NCBI RefSeq assembly: GCF_000374645.1
Contig: NZ_KB894803.1
Coordinates: forward strand, 62,001-126,000
Direction: 5' to 3'
DNA from: Arhodomonas aquaeolei DSM 8974
GTDB taxonomy: Bacteria > Pseudomonadota > Gammaproteobacteria > Nitrococcales > Nitrococcaceae
Length of the DNA: 64,000 nucleotides
A program made the translations under genes and the position numbers. Shown here in pieces: positions 1 through 7,939 of the stretch (the first letter of the stretch is position 1; every line of letters starts with the position of its first letter). The notes under the pieces are model-generated. The model made no database searches. It worked only from the letters and a program-made list of their open reading frames with translations, and was not told where the DNA came from.

Positions 1-1205
1 TCGTCGCGGTCCGCACCGCGGACGATGACCTTCGCGATCAGCGGGTCGTAGTAGGGGTGAACCCGGCTGCCGTCGTCGTAGCCGGTGTCCACGCGCACGT
101 GCTCGCCCGCGGGCACGTGCAACGTCTCGATCACGCCGGGCTGGGGCAGGAAGTTGTTGAATGGGTCCTCGGCGTAGAGTCGGAACTCCATGGCGTGGCC
201 CCGGCTCTCGATCCCGGCCTGGCTGAGCCCGGACTCCTTGCCCGCGGCGATGCGGATCTGGTGGGCGACGATGTCCTCGCCGGTGATCATCTCCGTGACC
301 GGGTGCTCCACCTGCACGCGGGTGTTCATCTCCAGGAAGTAGAACTCCCCGGTTTCGTCGTCGAGCACGAACTCCACCGTCCCGGCGCCGTGATAATCCT
401 GGGCCTCGGCGAGGGACACCGCGGCGTGGGTCATGCGCTCCCGTACGGCCGCGTCCACCGCCGGCGAAGGGGCCTCCTCGATGATCTTCTGATAGCGCCG
501 CTGGATGGAGCACTCGCGCTCGAACAGGTGCGCCGCCCGGCCGCCGCCGAGCCCGAGCACCTGCACCTCCACGTGGCGGGCACGCGGGACGAACTTCTCC
601 AGGAACACCGCCTCGTCGCCGAAGTTGGACTTCGCGAGCCCCTGGGTGGACTGCACCACCTTGCGCAGGGCGGCGAGATCGTCGACCCGCTGCATGCCGA
701 TGCCGCCGCCGCCGGCGGAGGCCTTCACGAGCACGGGCAGGCCGATCCGGCGTGCCTCCGTCTCCAGGTCGTCGAGGTCGTCGCTGGTGAAGCGCCGGCT
801 GCCGGGCAGCACGGGCACGCCGGCCCGCTCGGCGATGTGGCGGGCCCGTGCCTTGTCCCCCATGTCGCGGATGCTGTCCGTGCGCGGGCCGATCCAGGTC
901 ATGCCGGCGCCGGTGACCGCATCGGCGAGCCGGGTGCTCTCCGCGAGGAAGCCGTAGCCCGGGTGGACCGCGTCCGCCCCGGTCTCCGACGCCGCCTGCA
1001 TCAGCCGCTCGATGTTGAGGTAGCTGTGCTGGGCGCGGGCGGGGCCGACCACGCGGTGCTCGTCGGCGAGGCGCACGTGCAGGGCGTCCTCGTCCGCCTC
1101 GGAGCAGACCGCGACGCTGGCGATGCCCAGCGAGCGGCAGCTGCGCGCGATGCGGCAGGCGATCTCGCCACGGTTGGCGATCAGGACCTTGCTGATATCT
1201 CCCAT
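1..1205 (-). CDS. biotin carboxylase (AccC-like), 3' end beyond window
   Basis: About 401 residues are visible of an ATP-grasp biotin carboxylase, which uses ATP and bicarbonate to carboxylate biotin on a carrier protein. The start reads MGDISKVLIANRGEIA, the usual N-terminus. The glycine-rich ATP loop (KASAGGGGIGM), the EVQVLG strand, the QRRYQKIIEEAPSP segment and the active-site ENxR region (EMNTRVQVEHP) are all present and uninterrupted. The gene runs off the window at position 1, so the C-terminal lid end is not seen. The start at 1205 is preceded by GGGAG. It lies 14 bp after pxpA on the same strand, so it probably serves a biotin-dependent 5-oxoproline or allophanate-type pathway whose other subunits (PxpB/PxpC or a carboxyltransferase) lie outside. 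That role is inference; a general acetyl-CoA carboxylase subunit is the alternative. Confidence 0.9.
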   Translation of the reverse strand, partial: MGDISKVLIANRGEIACRIARSCRSLGIASVAVCSEADEDALHVRLADEHRVVGPARAQHSYLNIERLMQAASETGADAVHPGYGFLAESTRLADAVTGAGMTWIGPRTDSIRDMGDKARARHIAERAGVPVLPGSRRFTSDDLDDLETEARRIGLPVLVKASAGGGGIGMQRVDDLAALRKVVQSTQGLAKSNFGDEAVFLEKFVPRARHVEVQVLGLGGGRAAHLFERECSIQRRYQKIIEEAPSPAVDAAVRERMTHAAVSLAEAQDYHGAGTVEFVLDDETGEFYFLEMNTRVQVEHPVTEMITGEDIVAHQIRIAAGKESGLSQAGIESRGHAMEFRLYAEDPFNNFLPQPGVIETLHVPAGEHVRVDTGYDDGSRVHPYYDPLIAKVIVRGADRD

Positions 1206-1219
1206 CGTCACTCCCCGGC

Positions 1220-1945
1220 TCAGGCGGCGGTGGCGCCGAGGGCGTCGCGTACGGCGCGGGCCACGTCGAGCGCGTTGGGCGTGTCGGAGTGCACGCAGAC
1301 GGTGTCGGCGCGGACCTTCAGGGTGTGGCCGTTCACCGACTCGGTCTCGCCCTGCTCCACCGCGCGGACGACCCGCTCGGCCGCCCTGGCCGGATCCACC
1401 GCGGCGTGCTCGCGGGTGATGATCAGCTTGCCGTCGTCGTCGTAGTCGAGGTCGGCGAAGTACTCCGCGAGGAAGGTGTGGCCGCGCCGGGTGTAGACCG
1501 TCTCGTGGCAGGTCCCGGACAGGCCCATGAGCGGTACGCCGAAGACATCGGCGGCATCGCAGACGGCGTCGGCCACCGCCTCGTCACGGGCGGCCATGCC
1601 GTAGAGCGCGCCGTGGGGCTTGATGTGGTTCAGTGCCATGCCGGCGCCGTCCAGGAAGCCCTTCAGCGCGCCCACCTGGTAGATGAGGATGTTGGCCAGC
1701 TCCTCGCGGGGGATCTTCATCTCGCGCCGGCCGAAGCCCTGGAGGTCCGGCAGCGAGGGGTGGGCGCCGACACGCACGCCGTGGGACCGGGCGAGCTCCA
1801 CGGTCTTGCGCATGTGGTTGGGATCGGAGCCGTGAAAGCCGCAGGCCACGTTCGCGGCCGAGATGAAAGGCATCATCCCGGCGTCGTCACCCATGCGATA
1901 CAGGGAGAAGCTCTCCCCCATGTCGCAGTTGATCGTCGTTTGCAT
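1220..1945 (-). CDS. pxpA: 5-oxoprolinase subunit A (LamB/YcsF family)
   Basis: This 241-residue protein has the length and motifs of PxpA, the subunit that with PxpB and PxpC opens 5-oxoproline to glutamate using ATP in the cytosol. Visible motifs are INCDMGES at the N-terminus, NVACGFHGSDP near residue 33, HIKPHGALYGM near residue 107 and the C-terminal VHSDTPNA segment (family usually VHGDTP). It is the first gene of the minus-strand unit, followed 14 bp later by the biotin carboxylase. The divergent spacer upstream contains an inverted repeat at 2139-2158 that could be its operator. No PxpB or PxpC is seen in the window; they are expected beyond the biotin carboxylase, but this cannot be checked here. 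Confidence 0.93.
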   Translation of the reverse strand: MQTTINCDMGESFSLYRMGDDAGMMPFISAANVACGFHGSDPNHMRKTVELARSHGVRVGAHPSLPDLQGFGRREMKIPREELANILIYQVGALKGFLDGAGMALNHIKPHGALYGMAARDEAVADAVCDAADVFGVPLMGLSGTCHETVYTRRGHTFLAEYFADLDYDDDGKLIITREHAAVDPARAAERVVRAVEQGETESVNGHTLKVRADTVCVHSDTPNALDVARAVRDALGATAA

Positions 1946-2138
1946 TGCGCTACTCCACTTGGTTCTGGAAGGCGGACAGCATCAAGCGTGCCAACGGCGA
2001 GTCGGCGGTCCGCACGGTGGGTTGGCGTGAGGGCCGGAAAGCGGGCTGCGCAGCGCTGGAAGGGGAGATCGACAACGGTTTCCTCTCCTCGGCGGTACCG
2101 CCCCGGCGGCCTCCATGCTGCGTTTTCCGGCGGGCTAG

Positions 2139-2158
2139 GTGGTTATTTTATTAACCAC
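2139..2158. promoter_or_regulatory. inverted repeat upstream of pxpA, candidate operator
   Basis: GTGGTTA (2139-2145) and TAACCAC (2152-2158) form perfect 7-bp arms around a 6-bp AT centre. The repeat extends to CTAG...CTAG if one bulged G is allowed. It lies about 195 bp upstream of the pxpA start in an AT-rich stretch. The form is typical of a dimeric repressor site; the protein that would bind it is unknown. Confidence 0.4.
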
Positions 2159-2252
2159 TAGTCCACGGGGGTTTCCGTGTCAAGGCGGCCTGGCAGGGGC
2201 GCACGCAAAGGGGGCCGCGGGCGGTTCAGGCTGGAGCGCGCAACCTTAAACA

Positions 2253-2290
2253 TGCACCAAAAAGTCGCTATTTGCCCTTTTTGTGCACCA
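2253..2290. promoter_or_regulatory. TGCACCA direct repeats with nested inverted repeat
   Basis: TGCACCA occurs at 2253-2259 and again at 2284-2290. Between them CAAAAAG (2258-2264) and CTTTTTG (2277-2283) form a perfect inverted repeat. TGCACCA is also the left half of the classical NtrC enhancer (TGCACCA...TGGTGCA), but the second half-site is in direct rather than inverted orientation here, so NtrC binding is only a possibility. Confidence 0.3.
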
Positions 2291-2536
2291 TTTTGTTCCG
2301 TTTCAGCAGGTTGGCATCAGCCTGAAAACGTGATCGGCGTCACGTGCGCCGGTCGGGGGGTAGCTGGACTTTCCTACAGGGTGTGTTTAATTGATAGATA
2401 CAAACGACAGGGATGCAGGGGTGCCGTGGACACCGTCAATGGTGGTCGCCCAGGGGAGGGGCTTTTGCGGTGTCCGGCTGAAAGCAGTAATTTGCGGCGC
2501 CACCAGGCACCTAAGGAACGGGAGGTATGTCGAGTC

Positions 2537-3133
2537 GTGAACACATCGACAGGGCAGTCACAGGAGCGGTCACCGGAAGAGGCCGACCCCGTATTCGATC
2601 TCGGTGAGCGTCTGCGCCAGGTTCGCCTGGACCGCGGCCTGTCCCAGCGCGAGCTCGCCCGCCGCGCGGGTGTGACCAACGGGACCATCTCACTCATCGA
2701 GCAGAACAAGAACAGCCCCTCCGTGGCCTCCCTGAAGAAGGTCCTGGACGGCGTGCCGATGTCGCTGGCGGAGTTCTTCGCCGTGGGTGCGCAGGCGGCG
2801 GACCGGGTGTTCTTCCGCCGCGACGAGCTCTCGCTCATCACCAGCGGGCCGCTGGAGTTCCGCCAGGTCGGCAACGTCCAGGGCAAGAGCCTGCAGGTGC
2901 TGCGCGAGTACTACCCGCCGGGCGGCGACACCGGCCGCGCGATGCTGCGCCACGACTCCGAGGAGGCGGGTATCGTCATCTCGGGGCGCGTGGAGCTCAC
3001 GGTGGGCAGCCGGCGGCGGGTGCTCGGGCCGGGGGACGCGTACCACTTCGATAGCCGTATCCCCCACCGTTTCCGCAACCTCGACGACGAGGACTGCGAG
3101 CTCATCAGCGCGTGCACGCCGCCCTATCTCTGA
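2537..3133 (+). CDS. XRE-cupin transcriptional regulator (PuuR-like)
   Basis: This 198-residue regulator joins an N-terminal XRE helix-turn-helix (about residues 20-75, LRQVRLDRGLSQRELARRAG then TNGTISLIEQNKNSPSVASL) to a C-terminal cupin domain (about 110-195). PuuR-type proteins with this architecture control putrescine and GABA catabolism. The GTG at 2537 is chosen because GGAGGT lies at 2521-2526 with 10-nt spacing and because the HTH begins just after it; an upstream in-frame extension has no family match. The BauB-like cupin follows after 21 bp on the same strand, and gabT and gabD are next. It is therefore probably the regulator of this amino-acid or polyamine block, possibly sensing an intermediate through its cupin. 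The effector is inference. Confidence 0.85.
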   Translation: MNTSTGQSQERSPEEADPVFDLGERLRQVRLDRGLSQRELARRAGVTNGTISLIEQNKNSPSVASLKKVLDGVPMSLAEFFAVGAQAADRVFFRRDELSLITSGPLEFRQVGNVQGKSLQVLREYYPPGGDTGRAMLRHDSEEAGIVISGRVELTVGSRRRVLGPGDAYHFDSRIPHRFRNLDDEDCELISACTPPYL

Positions 3134-3154
3134 TCCATCCCGGCAGGAGGTGCC

Positions 3155-3466
3155 ATGAACGACGAACGGCCCATGGCCACGGCCACGGTGCAGGAGGACA
3201 ACGAGCGCGTCATCGTGACCGAGTGGTGCTTCGCCCCCGGGGCACAGACGGGCTGGCACCGCCATGAGCATGACTACGTCGTCGTGCCCCTCACCGCCGG
3301 GCGGCTGCTGCTGGAGTCCGAGTCCGGTACCGCCAGCAGCGAGCTGACCCCCGGGGTCTCGTATTTCCGCACCGCCGGGGCGGAGCACAACGTGGTCAAC
3401 GACGGTGACGCCGAGCTCGCGTTCGTCGAGGTGGAGCTCAAGGGGACCACCGCGGGCGGGGGCTGA
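3155..3466 (+). CDS. small cupin protein, BauB-like
   Basis: This is a 103-residue single-domain cupin. It shows the first cupin motif with metal-ligand histidines (GWHRHEHDYVVVPLTAG) and the second motif (FRTAGAEHNVVNDGD), so a metal site is likely. Size and motif pattern match BauB-type proteins described from beta-alanine catabolic loci, though their exact chemistry is not established. The gene follows the XRE-cupin regulator by 21 bp with AGGAGG about 6 nt before its ATG. It converges on gabT, with a 10-bp hairpin immediately after its stop codon. Any small stand-alone cupin is an alternative; the beta-alanine link rests on the neighbours. Confidence 0.75.
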   Translation: MNDERPMATATVQEDNERVIVTEWCFAPGAQTGWHRHEHDYVVVPLTAGRLLLESESGTASSELTPGVSYFRTAGAEHNVVNDGDAELAFVEVELKGTTAGGG

Positions 3467-3500
3467 CCCGCCCCGGCCCGTCATCGCGGACCGGGGCGGG
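3467..3500. terminator. 10-bp GC hairpin between convergent genes
   Basis: CCCGCCCCGG (3467-3476) pairs perfectly with CCGGGGCGGG (3491-3500) around a 14-nt loop. It begins directly after the cupin stop codon. There is no U-tract on either strand. A second perfect 9-bp hairpin (3511-3519 with 3525-3533) overlaps the gabT stop codon. Together they probably end or stabilise both convergent transcripts. Confidence 0.5.
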
Positions 3501-3521
3501 CGGCACGCCCGCGGCCGGCGG

Positions 3522-4817
3522 TCAGCCGGCCGCACGCTGCGGGGCACTGCCCGCGGCCTCGCGGATGGCGGCGCCGAGCCGTTCCACCGCGCCTTCCACG
3601 TCCGCGTCCGTGGCCGTGAGCGGGGGCAGGAGCCGGACCACGTTGCCGTGGATACCGCAGGTGAGCACCAGCAGGCCGTGGGCGCGGGCCCGGGCCATGA
3701 CGTCCGCGGCCATCGCGGGCGAGGGCTGGTCGCCGTCGAAGAACTCCACCGCGACCATCGCGCCGAGGCCGCGAACGTCGCGCACCGCGCCGACCTCACT
3801 GGCGATCTCGCCGATACCCGTGGTCAGGCGCTCGCCGATGATCGCCGCACGCTGGATCAGGCCCTCGTCGTCGATCACCTCCTGCACCGCCAGGGCCGCC
3901 GCGGCGGACAGCGGGTTGCCGCCGTAGGTGCCGCCGAGGCCGCCCGCCGGACCGGCGTCCATGATCTCCGCGCGACCGGTGACCGCGGCCAGCGGCATGC
4001 CGCCGGCCAGGCCCTTGGCCATGGTGATGATGTCCGGGGTGACGCCGCTGTGCTCGACGGCGAAGCGCCGGCCGGTGCGGGCGAAGCCGGTCTGGACCTC
4101 GTCGACGATCAGGCAGATGCCGTGCTCGTCGGCGATCCGGCGCAGCGCCTGCATGAATGCCGGCGGCGCGGCGTAGAAGCCACCCTCGCCGAGCACCGGC
4201 TCGATGATCAGGGCGGCGACGCGCTGCGGGTCGACGTCGAAGCGCAGCAGCTCCTCGAGCGAGCGGACCGCGTCGTCGACACTGACGCCGTGCACCTCGT
4301 TGGGGAAGCGGGCATGGAAGATGTCCGCAGGCATCGGCCCGAAGCCGGCCTTGTACGGGCGGACCTTGCCGGTCAGGCCCATGGTCAGCAGGGTGCGGCC
4401 GTGGAAGCCGCCGCCGAAGCCGATCACCGCCGAGCGGCCGGTGTAGGCCTTGGCGATCTTCACGGCGTTCTCCACCGCCTCCGCGCCGGAGTTCACCAAC
4501 ACGGTCTTCTTGGCGAAGTCGCCGGGGGTGATGGCGTTGAGCCGTTCGGCCAGGGCGACGTAGGGCTCGTAGGCGGAGACATTGAAGTTGGTGTGGGTGA
4601 AGCGCCCGAGCTGCTCCTCCACCGCCGCCATCACCCGCGGGTGGCGGTGGCCGGTGTTGAGCACCGCGATGCCGGCGGCGAAGTCGATGTACTCGTTGCC
4701 CTCGACGTCCCACAGGCGGGCGTTCTCCGCGCGCTCGGTGGCAATGGGGTGGATGATGCCGACACCGGCGGCGACGGCGTCGCTGCGGCGCTCGAAGAGT
4801 TCGCGATTGGTGGTCAT
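3522..4817 (-). CDS. gabT: 4-aminobutyrate--2-oxoglutarate transaminase
   Basis: This class III PLP aminotransferase of 431 residues moves the amino group of GABA to 2-oxoglutarate, giving succinate semialdehyde and glutamate. The PLP lysine is K268 in TMAKGLAGG, and the cofactor-ring aspartate D239 is in DEVQTGF. NSGAEAVENA (near 110) and the GGFHGRT motif bind the cofactor. Length and lysine position agree with E. coli GabT. gabD follows upstream on the same strand but is transcribed first: the order of transcription is gabD, a 34-bp gap, then gabT, so the pair takes GABA to succinate. Activity on beta-alanine or putrescine-derived amines is possible in view of the BauB-like neighbour. It is probably controlled by the divergent MocR-type regulator. 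Confidence 0.93.
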   Translation of the reverse strand: MTTNRELFERRSDAVAAGVGIIHPIATERAENARLWDVEGNEYIDFAAGIAVLNTGHRHPRVMAAVEEQLGRFTHTNFNVSAYEPYVALAERLNAITPGDFAKKTVLVNSGAEAVENAVKIAKAYTGRSAVIGFGGGFHGRTLLTMGLTGKVRPYKAGFGPMPADIFHARFPNEVHGVSVDDAVRSLEELLRFDVDPQRVAALIIEPVLGEGGFYAAPPAFMQALRRIADEHGICLIVDEVQTGFARTGRRFAVEHSGVTPDIITMAKGLAGGMPLAAVTGRAEIMDAGPAGGLGGTYGGNPLSAAAALAVQEVIDDEGLIQRAAIIGERLTTGIGEIASEVGAVRDVRGLGAMVAVEFFDGDQPSPAMAADVMARARAHGLLVLTCGIHGNVVRLLPPLTATDADVEGAVERLGAAIREAAGSAPQRAAG

Positions 4818-4851
4818 CGTCCCGATCCTCGTTCCGGGTGGATGTGTGGCC

Positions 4852-6312
4852 TCAGGCGATGCCGCCGAGGCAGAGGTACTTGGTCTCCAGGTACTCCTCC
4901 AGGCCCTGGCGGGCGCCCTCGCGCCCGAGGCCGGAGGCCTTCATGCCGCCGAACGGCGCCTCGGCCGCGGACAGCAGGCCGGTGTTGATGCCGACCATGC
5001 CGTATTCCAGGGCCTCGGAGACGCGCCAGGTGCGGGCCGCGTCGCGGCTGTAGAAGTAGGCGGCGAGGCCGTACTCGGTGTCGTTCGCCATCGCCACCGC
5101 CTGGTCCTCGGTGGTGAAGCGGAATACCGGGGCCACGGGTCCGAAGATCTCCTCGCGGGCGAGGCGCATGCCGGTGTTCACGTCGGCGAGCAGGGTCGGC
5201 TGGAAGAAGCGGCCGCCGCCGGCGTGGCGCGCGCCCCCGGTGAGCGTCCGTGCACCCTGGGCGGTGGCGTCGGCCACCAGGGCGGTCACCTTCTCCACCG
5301 CGGCGTCGTTGATCAGCGGCCCCTGGTTGATGCCGTCGGTGAGGCCGTTGCCCACGCTCAGCTCCGATTCCATCACCTCGGCGAGGCGCTCGACGAAGGC
5401 GTCGTGGATGCCGGACTGCACCAGTATGCGGTTCGCGCACACGCAGGTCTGGCCGGCGTTGCGGAACTTGGAGTCCATCGCGCCGCGGACCGCGGCCTCC
5501 AGGTCGGCGTCGTCGAAGACGATGAAGGGTGCATTGCCGCCGAGCTCCAGCGAGACCTTCTTCACGGTGTCCGCGCACTGGGCCATGAGGTGGCGGCCGA
5601 CGGCGGTGGAGCCCGTAAACGAGAGCTTGCGTACGGTGGGGTTGGCGCAGAGCTCGCCGCCGATCGCCTGGGGCTCGCCGGTGACCACATTGAACACCCC
5701 GGCCGGGATGCCCGCGCGGTCGGCCAGCTCTGCCAGCGCCAGCGCGGTGAACGGCGTGACCTCGGCGGGCTTGACCACCGCTGGGCAGCCCGCGGCCAGT
5801 GCCGGCGCGACCTTGCGCGTGATCATCGCCGCCGGGAAGTTCCAGGGCGTGATCGCCGCGGAGACACCCACCGGCTCCCGGGTCGCGGCGATGCGCCGGT
5901 CTGCGGCGGGGGATGGGATCAGCTCGCCGTAGGCGCGGCGGCCCTCCTCGGCGAACCATTCGATGAACGACGCGGCGTAGGCGACCTCGCCGCGGGCCTC
6001 GCCCAGCGGCTTGCCGCACTCGCGGGTCATGATCCGGGCGAGATCGTCGCGGTGGGCGAGCACCAGACGGTGCCACTCCCGCAGGCGCGCCGCGCGCTCG
6101 CTGGCGGTGAGCGCCCGCCAGGCGGGCCATGCCCGGTCCGCCGCCTCGATGGCCCGGCGGGTTTCGGCGGCGCCCATGAGCGGCACGTTCCCCAGGGTCT
6201 CGCCGGTGGCAGGGTCGTCCACCGCCAGGGTCGCGGCGGCATCGGCGTCCACCCAGACGCCGTCGATGTAGGCCTGCTCCCGGAACAGCGCCGGGTCGCC
6301 GAGCTCTCGCAT
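4852..6312 (-). CDS. gabD: succinate-semialdehyde dehydrogenase (NADP-type)
   Basis: This 486-residue aldehyde dehydrogenase oxidises succinate semialdehyde to succinate, the second step of GABA breakdown. The catalytic glutamate is E256 (LELGGNAPF) and the nucleophile is C290 (NAGQTCVCANR). A second cysteine, C292, sits two residues on, as in the redox-sensing pair of E. coli GabD. The cofactor segment ITPWNFP is near residue 154. It is the first gene of a two-gene unit with gabT and is divergent from the MocR-type regulator across a 130-bp spacer carrying direct repeats. The starting ATG at 6312 gives the expected N-terminus (FREQAYIDGVWV). Confidence 0.93.
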   Translation of the reverse strand: MRELGDPALFREQAYIDGVWVDADAAATLAVDDPATGETLGNVPLMGAAETRRAIEAADRAWPAWRALTASERAARLREWHRLVLAHRDDLARIMTRECGKPLGEARGEVAYAASFIEWFAEEGRRAYGELIPSPAADRRIAATREPVGVSAAITPWNFPAAMITRKVAPALAAGCPAVVKPAEVTPFTALALAELADRAGIPAGVFNVVTGEPQAIGGELCANPTVRKLSFTGSTAVGRHLMAQCADTVKKVSLELGGNAPFIVFDDADLEAAVRGAMDSKFRNAGQTCVCANRILVQSGIHDAFVERLAEVMESELSVGNGLTDGINQGPLINDAAVEKVTALVADATAQGARTLTGGARHAGGGRFFQPTLLADVNTGMRLAREEIFGPVAPVFRFTTEDQAVAMANDTEYGLAAYFYSRDAARTWRVSEALEYGMVGINTGLLSAAEAPFGGMKASGLGREGARQGLEEYLETKYLCLGGIA

Positions 6313-6399
6313 GGTCCTTGGTCCTCCGTGTGCGTGGACCGTCAGGGCCCACGTCTGCCTGTATCCCCACGATTAGAACCGATTTTTGGTCCCCGTATA

Positions 6400-6432
6400 G
6401 GAGCCAATCGGGTACGATGCAGGGAGCCAATC
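6400..6432. promoter_or_regulatory. direct repeats in gabD/mocR spacer, candidate GabR-type operator
   Basis: GGAGCCAATC occurs at 6400-6409 and again at 6423-6432, a 23-bp period (about two helical turns), in the 130-bp spacer between gabD and the MocR-type gene. MocR/GabR proteins are known to bind direct repeats between themselves and their target genes. A related, partly inverted sequence (CGATTTTTGGTCC) lies just before the first copy. Confidence 0.5.
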
Positions 6433-6442
6433 TGCGACGGCG

Positions 6443-7933
6443 GTGCCCATGCTCCTCAGCGACCTCCTCCTGCAGTACATGCAGCAGCGCACCGAGTGGA
6501 CCCGGCTGCCGGTGCGCCGGCGGGTCTACGCCGCCCTGCGCCAGGCGATCCTGGAGGAACGTCTGGCCCCCGGCGCCAAGCTGCCGGCGACCCGGACGCT
6601 CGCCCGGGAACTCGGGCTGGCGCGCAATACCGTGATGCGGGCCTACGAGCAGCTGGAGGCGGAAGGCTATGTGCGTGGACACACCGGGGCGGGCACCTTC
6701 GTCACCGATACCCTGCCGCGGGATGCGCCCAGCGTGCCGGCCCCGCCACGCCGCGAGGCGGGGCATGCCCCGGGGTTATCCCGGCGGGGTGCCGATATCG
6801 CCGCGCATCCGGCGAGCAGCACACTCCAGTCCGGGGCCTTCGTGCCCGGCATCCCCGATGTCGCCGCGTTCCCTTTCCGGGTCTGGCGGCGGCTGCTCGG
6901 CCGCTACATGAACAGTGATCACTCCCGGCTGATGCAGTACGCCTCCGGTGGCTACGGGCCGCTCAAGGCGGTGCTCGCCGAGCACCTGAAGGTCTCGCGG
7001 ATGATCAGCTGCGACCCGCGCCAGATCCTCATCGTCGGCGGTGCCCACCAGGGGCTCGACCTGTGCGCGCGCATGCTCGCCGACCCCGGCGACGAGGCGT
7101 GGATGGAGGACCCGGGCTACTGGGGCGCGCGCAACGTGCTGCGCGCCGCCGGCCTGCGCCTGCGGGCGATCCCGGTGGACGCGGACGGCATCGCCCCGCA
7201 GCCATCGGACTGGCGGCGTCCGCCGCGGCTGATCTTCACCTCACCGTCCTACCAGCTCCCCACCGGCGCGGTGCTGAGCCTCGGTCGTCGCCGGCTGCTG
7301 CTGGAGCAGGCCTCGGCGGCGGACGCCTGGATCATCGAGGACGACTACGATAACGAGCTGCGCTACCACCGCGAGCCCATCGCCTCGCTGTACGGGCTCT
7401 CCTCGACGAACCGGGTGATCTATGTCGGGACCTTCAGCAAGGTGATGTATCCGGGGCTGCGGCTGGCGTACCTGGTGGTGCCGCCGGCGCTGGTGGAGCC
7501 GTTGTCCACGGCCAATGCGGAGCTCTTCCGCGAGGGCAGGCTGGTGGAGCAGGCGGCGCTCGCCGAGTTCATCGACAGCGGCCGCTTCTCCGCACATATA
7601 CGGCGCATGCGCCAGGTCTACGCCGAGCGCCAGGAGGCGCTGCGGACGTCGCTGGAGACGCGCCTCGGTGACGCGGTGAGCGTGAGCGGTGGCCAGGGCG
7701 GCATCCACCTGACCTATCACTTCCGCGAGGCGCTCGACGATGAACGGGTTTCCCGGGACGCCCTCTCCGAGGGCATCGTCGCGCGGCCGCTGTCGCTGTA
7801 CTACCACGATCCGGCCGCGGCGCGGCCCGGGCTCGTGCTCGGCTATGCCACCGTTACGCCGGAGCGTATCGCCGATGCCTCGGCGGCGCTGGCCCGGGTA
7901 GTGGAGCGCCGGCTGGAGGCGAAGGGGCGGTAG
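6443..7933 (+). CDS. MocR/GabR-family transcriptional regulator
   Basis: This 496-residue protein fuses an N-terminal GntR-type winged helix (about residues 20-90; LRQAILEERLAPGAKLPATR, LARNTVMRAYEQLEAEGYV) to a fold-type I aminotransferase-like domain (about 120-495). The latter has the IIEDDYDNELRY motif and the PLP lysine in TFSKVMYPGLRLAY. Such GabR/PdxR proteins use PLP, often with an amino-acid ligand, to control neighbouring genes. It is divergent from gabD, and the repeats at 6400-6432 fit its likely operator, so it most likely activates gabDT with GABA as effector. GTG at 6443 is used; ATG at 6449 is an equal alternative, and no strong ribosome site separates them. PdxR (PLP synthesis control) is less likely given the neighbours. 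Confidence 0.9.
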   Translation: MPMLLSDLLLQYMQQRTEWTRLPVRRRVYAALRQAILEERLAPGAKLPATRTLARELGLARNTVMRAYEQLEAEGYVRGHTGAGTFVTDTLPRDAPSVPAPPRREAGHAPGLSRRGADIAAHPASSTLQSGAFVPGIPDVAAFPFRVWRRLLGRYMNSDHSRLMQYASGGYGPLKAVLAEHLKVSRMISCDPRQILIVGGAHQGLDLCARMLADPGDEAWMEDPGYWGARNVLRAAGLRLRAIPVDADGIAPQPSDWRRPPRLIFTSPSYQLPTGAVLSLGRRRLLLEQASAADAWIIEDDYDNELRYHREPIASLYGLSSTNRVIYVGTFSKVMYPGLRLAYLVVPPALVEPLSTANAELFREGRLVEQAALAEFIDSGRFSAHIRRMRQVYAERQEALRTSLETRLGDAVSVSGGQGGIHLTYHFREALDDERVSRDALSEGIVARPLSLYYHDPAAARPGLVLGYATVTPERIADASAALARVVERRLEAKGR

Positions 7934-7939
7934 ACGCGC

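Larger units (their letters stand above)
1946..2536. other. 591-bp divergent intergenic region
   Basis: No convincing gene lies between pxpA (minus) and the XRE-cupin regulator (plus). The stretch from about 2130 to 2420 is clearly more AT-rich than its surroundings and carries an inverted repeat at 2139-2158 and a repeat cluster at 2253-2290. It therefore looks like two regulated promoters back to back. The regulator's ribosome site GGAGGT is at 2521-2526. Confidence 0.6.

Noticed and set aside
57-1445. Long open frame on plus opposite biotin carboxylase and pxpA
   Set aside because: It is antisense to two clear genes, with a composition (His/Val/Arg/Gly-rich) typical of GC-rich antisense frames and no domain.
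2177-2536. N-terminal extension of the XRE-cupin regulator
   Set aside because: The frame stays open upstream, but this stretch contains the operator-like repeats and lacks a ribosome site; GTG 2537 has GGAGGT.
4582-6918. 778-codon open frame on plus across gabT, gabD and the MocR gene
   Set aside because: It crosses three genes with full motif sets on other frames; it is an artefact of high GC.
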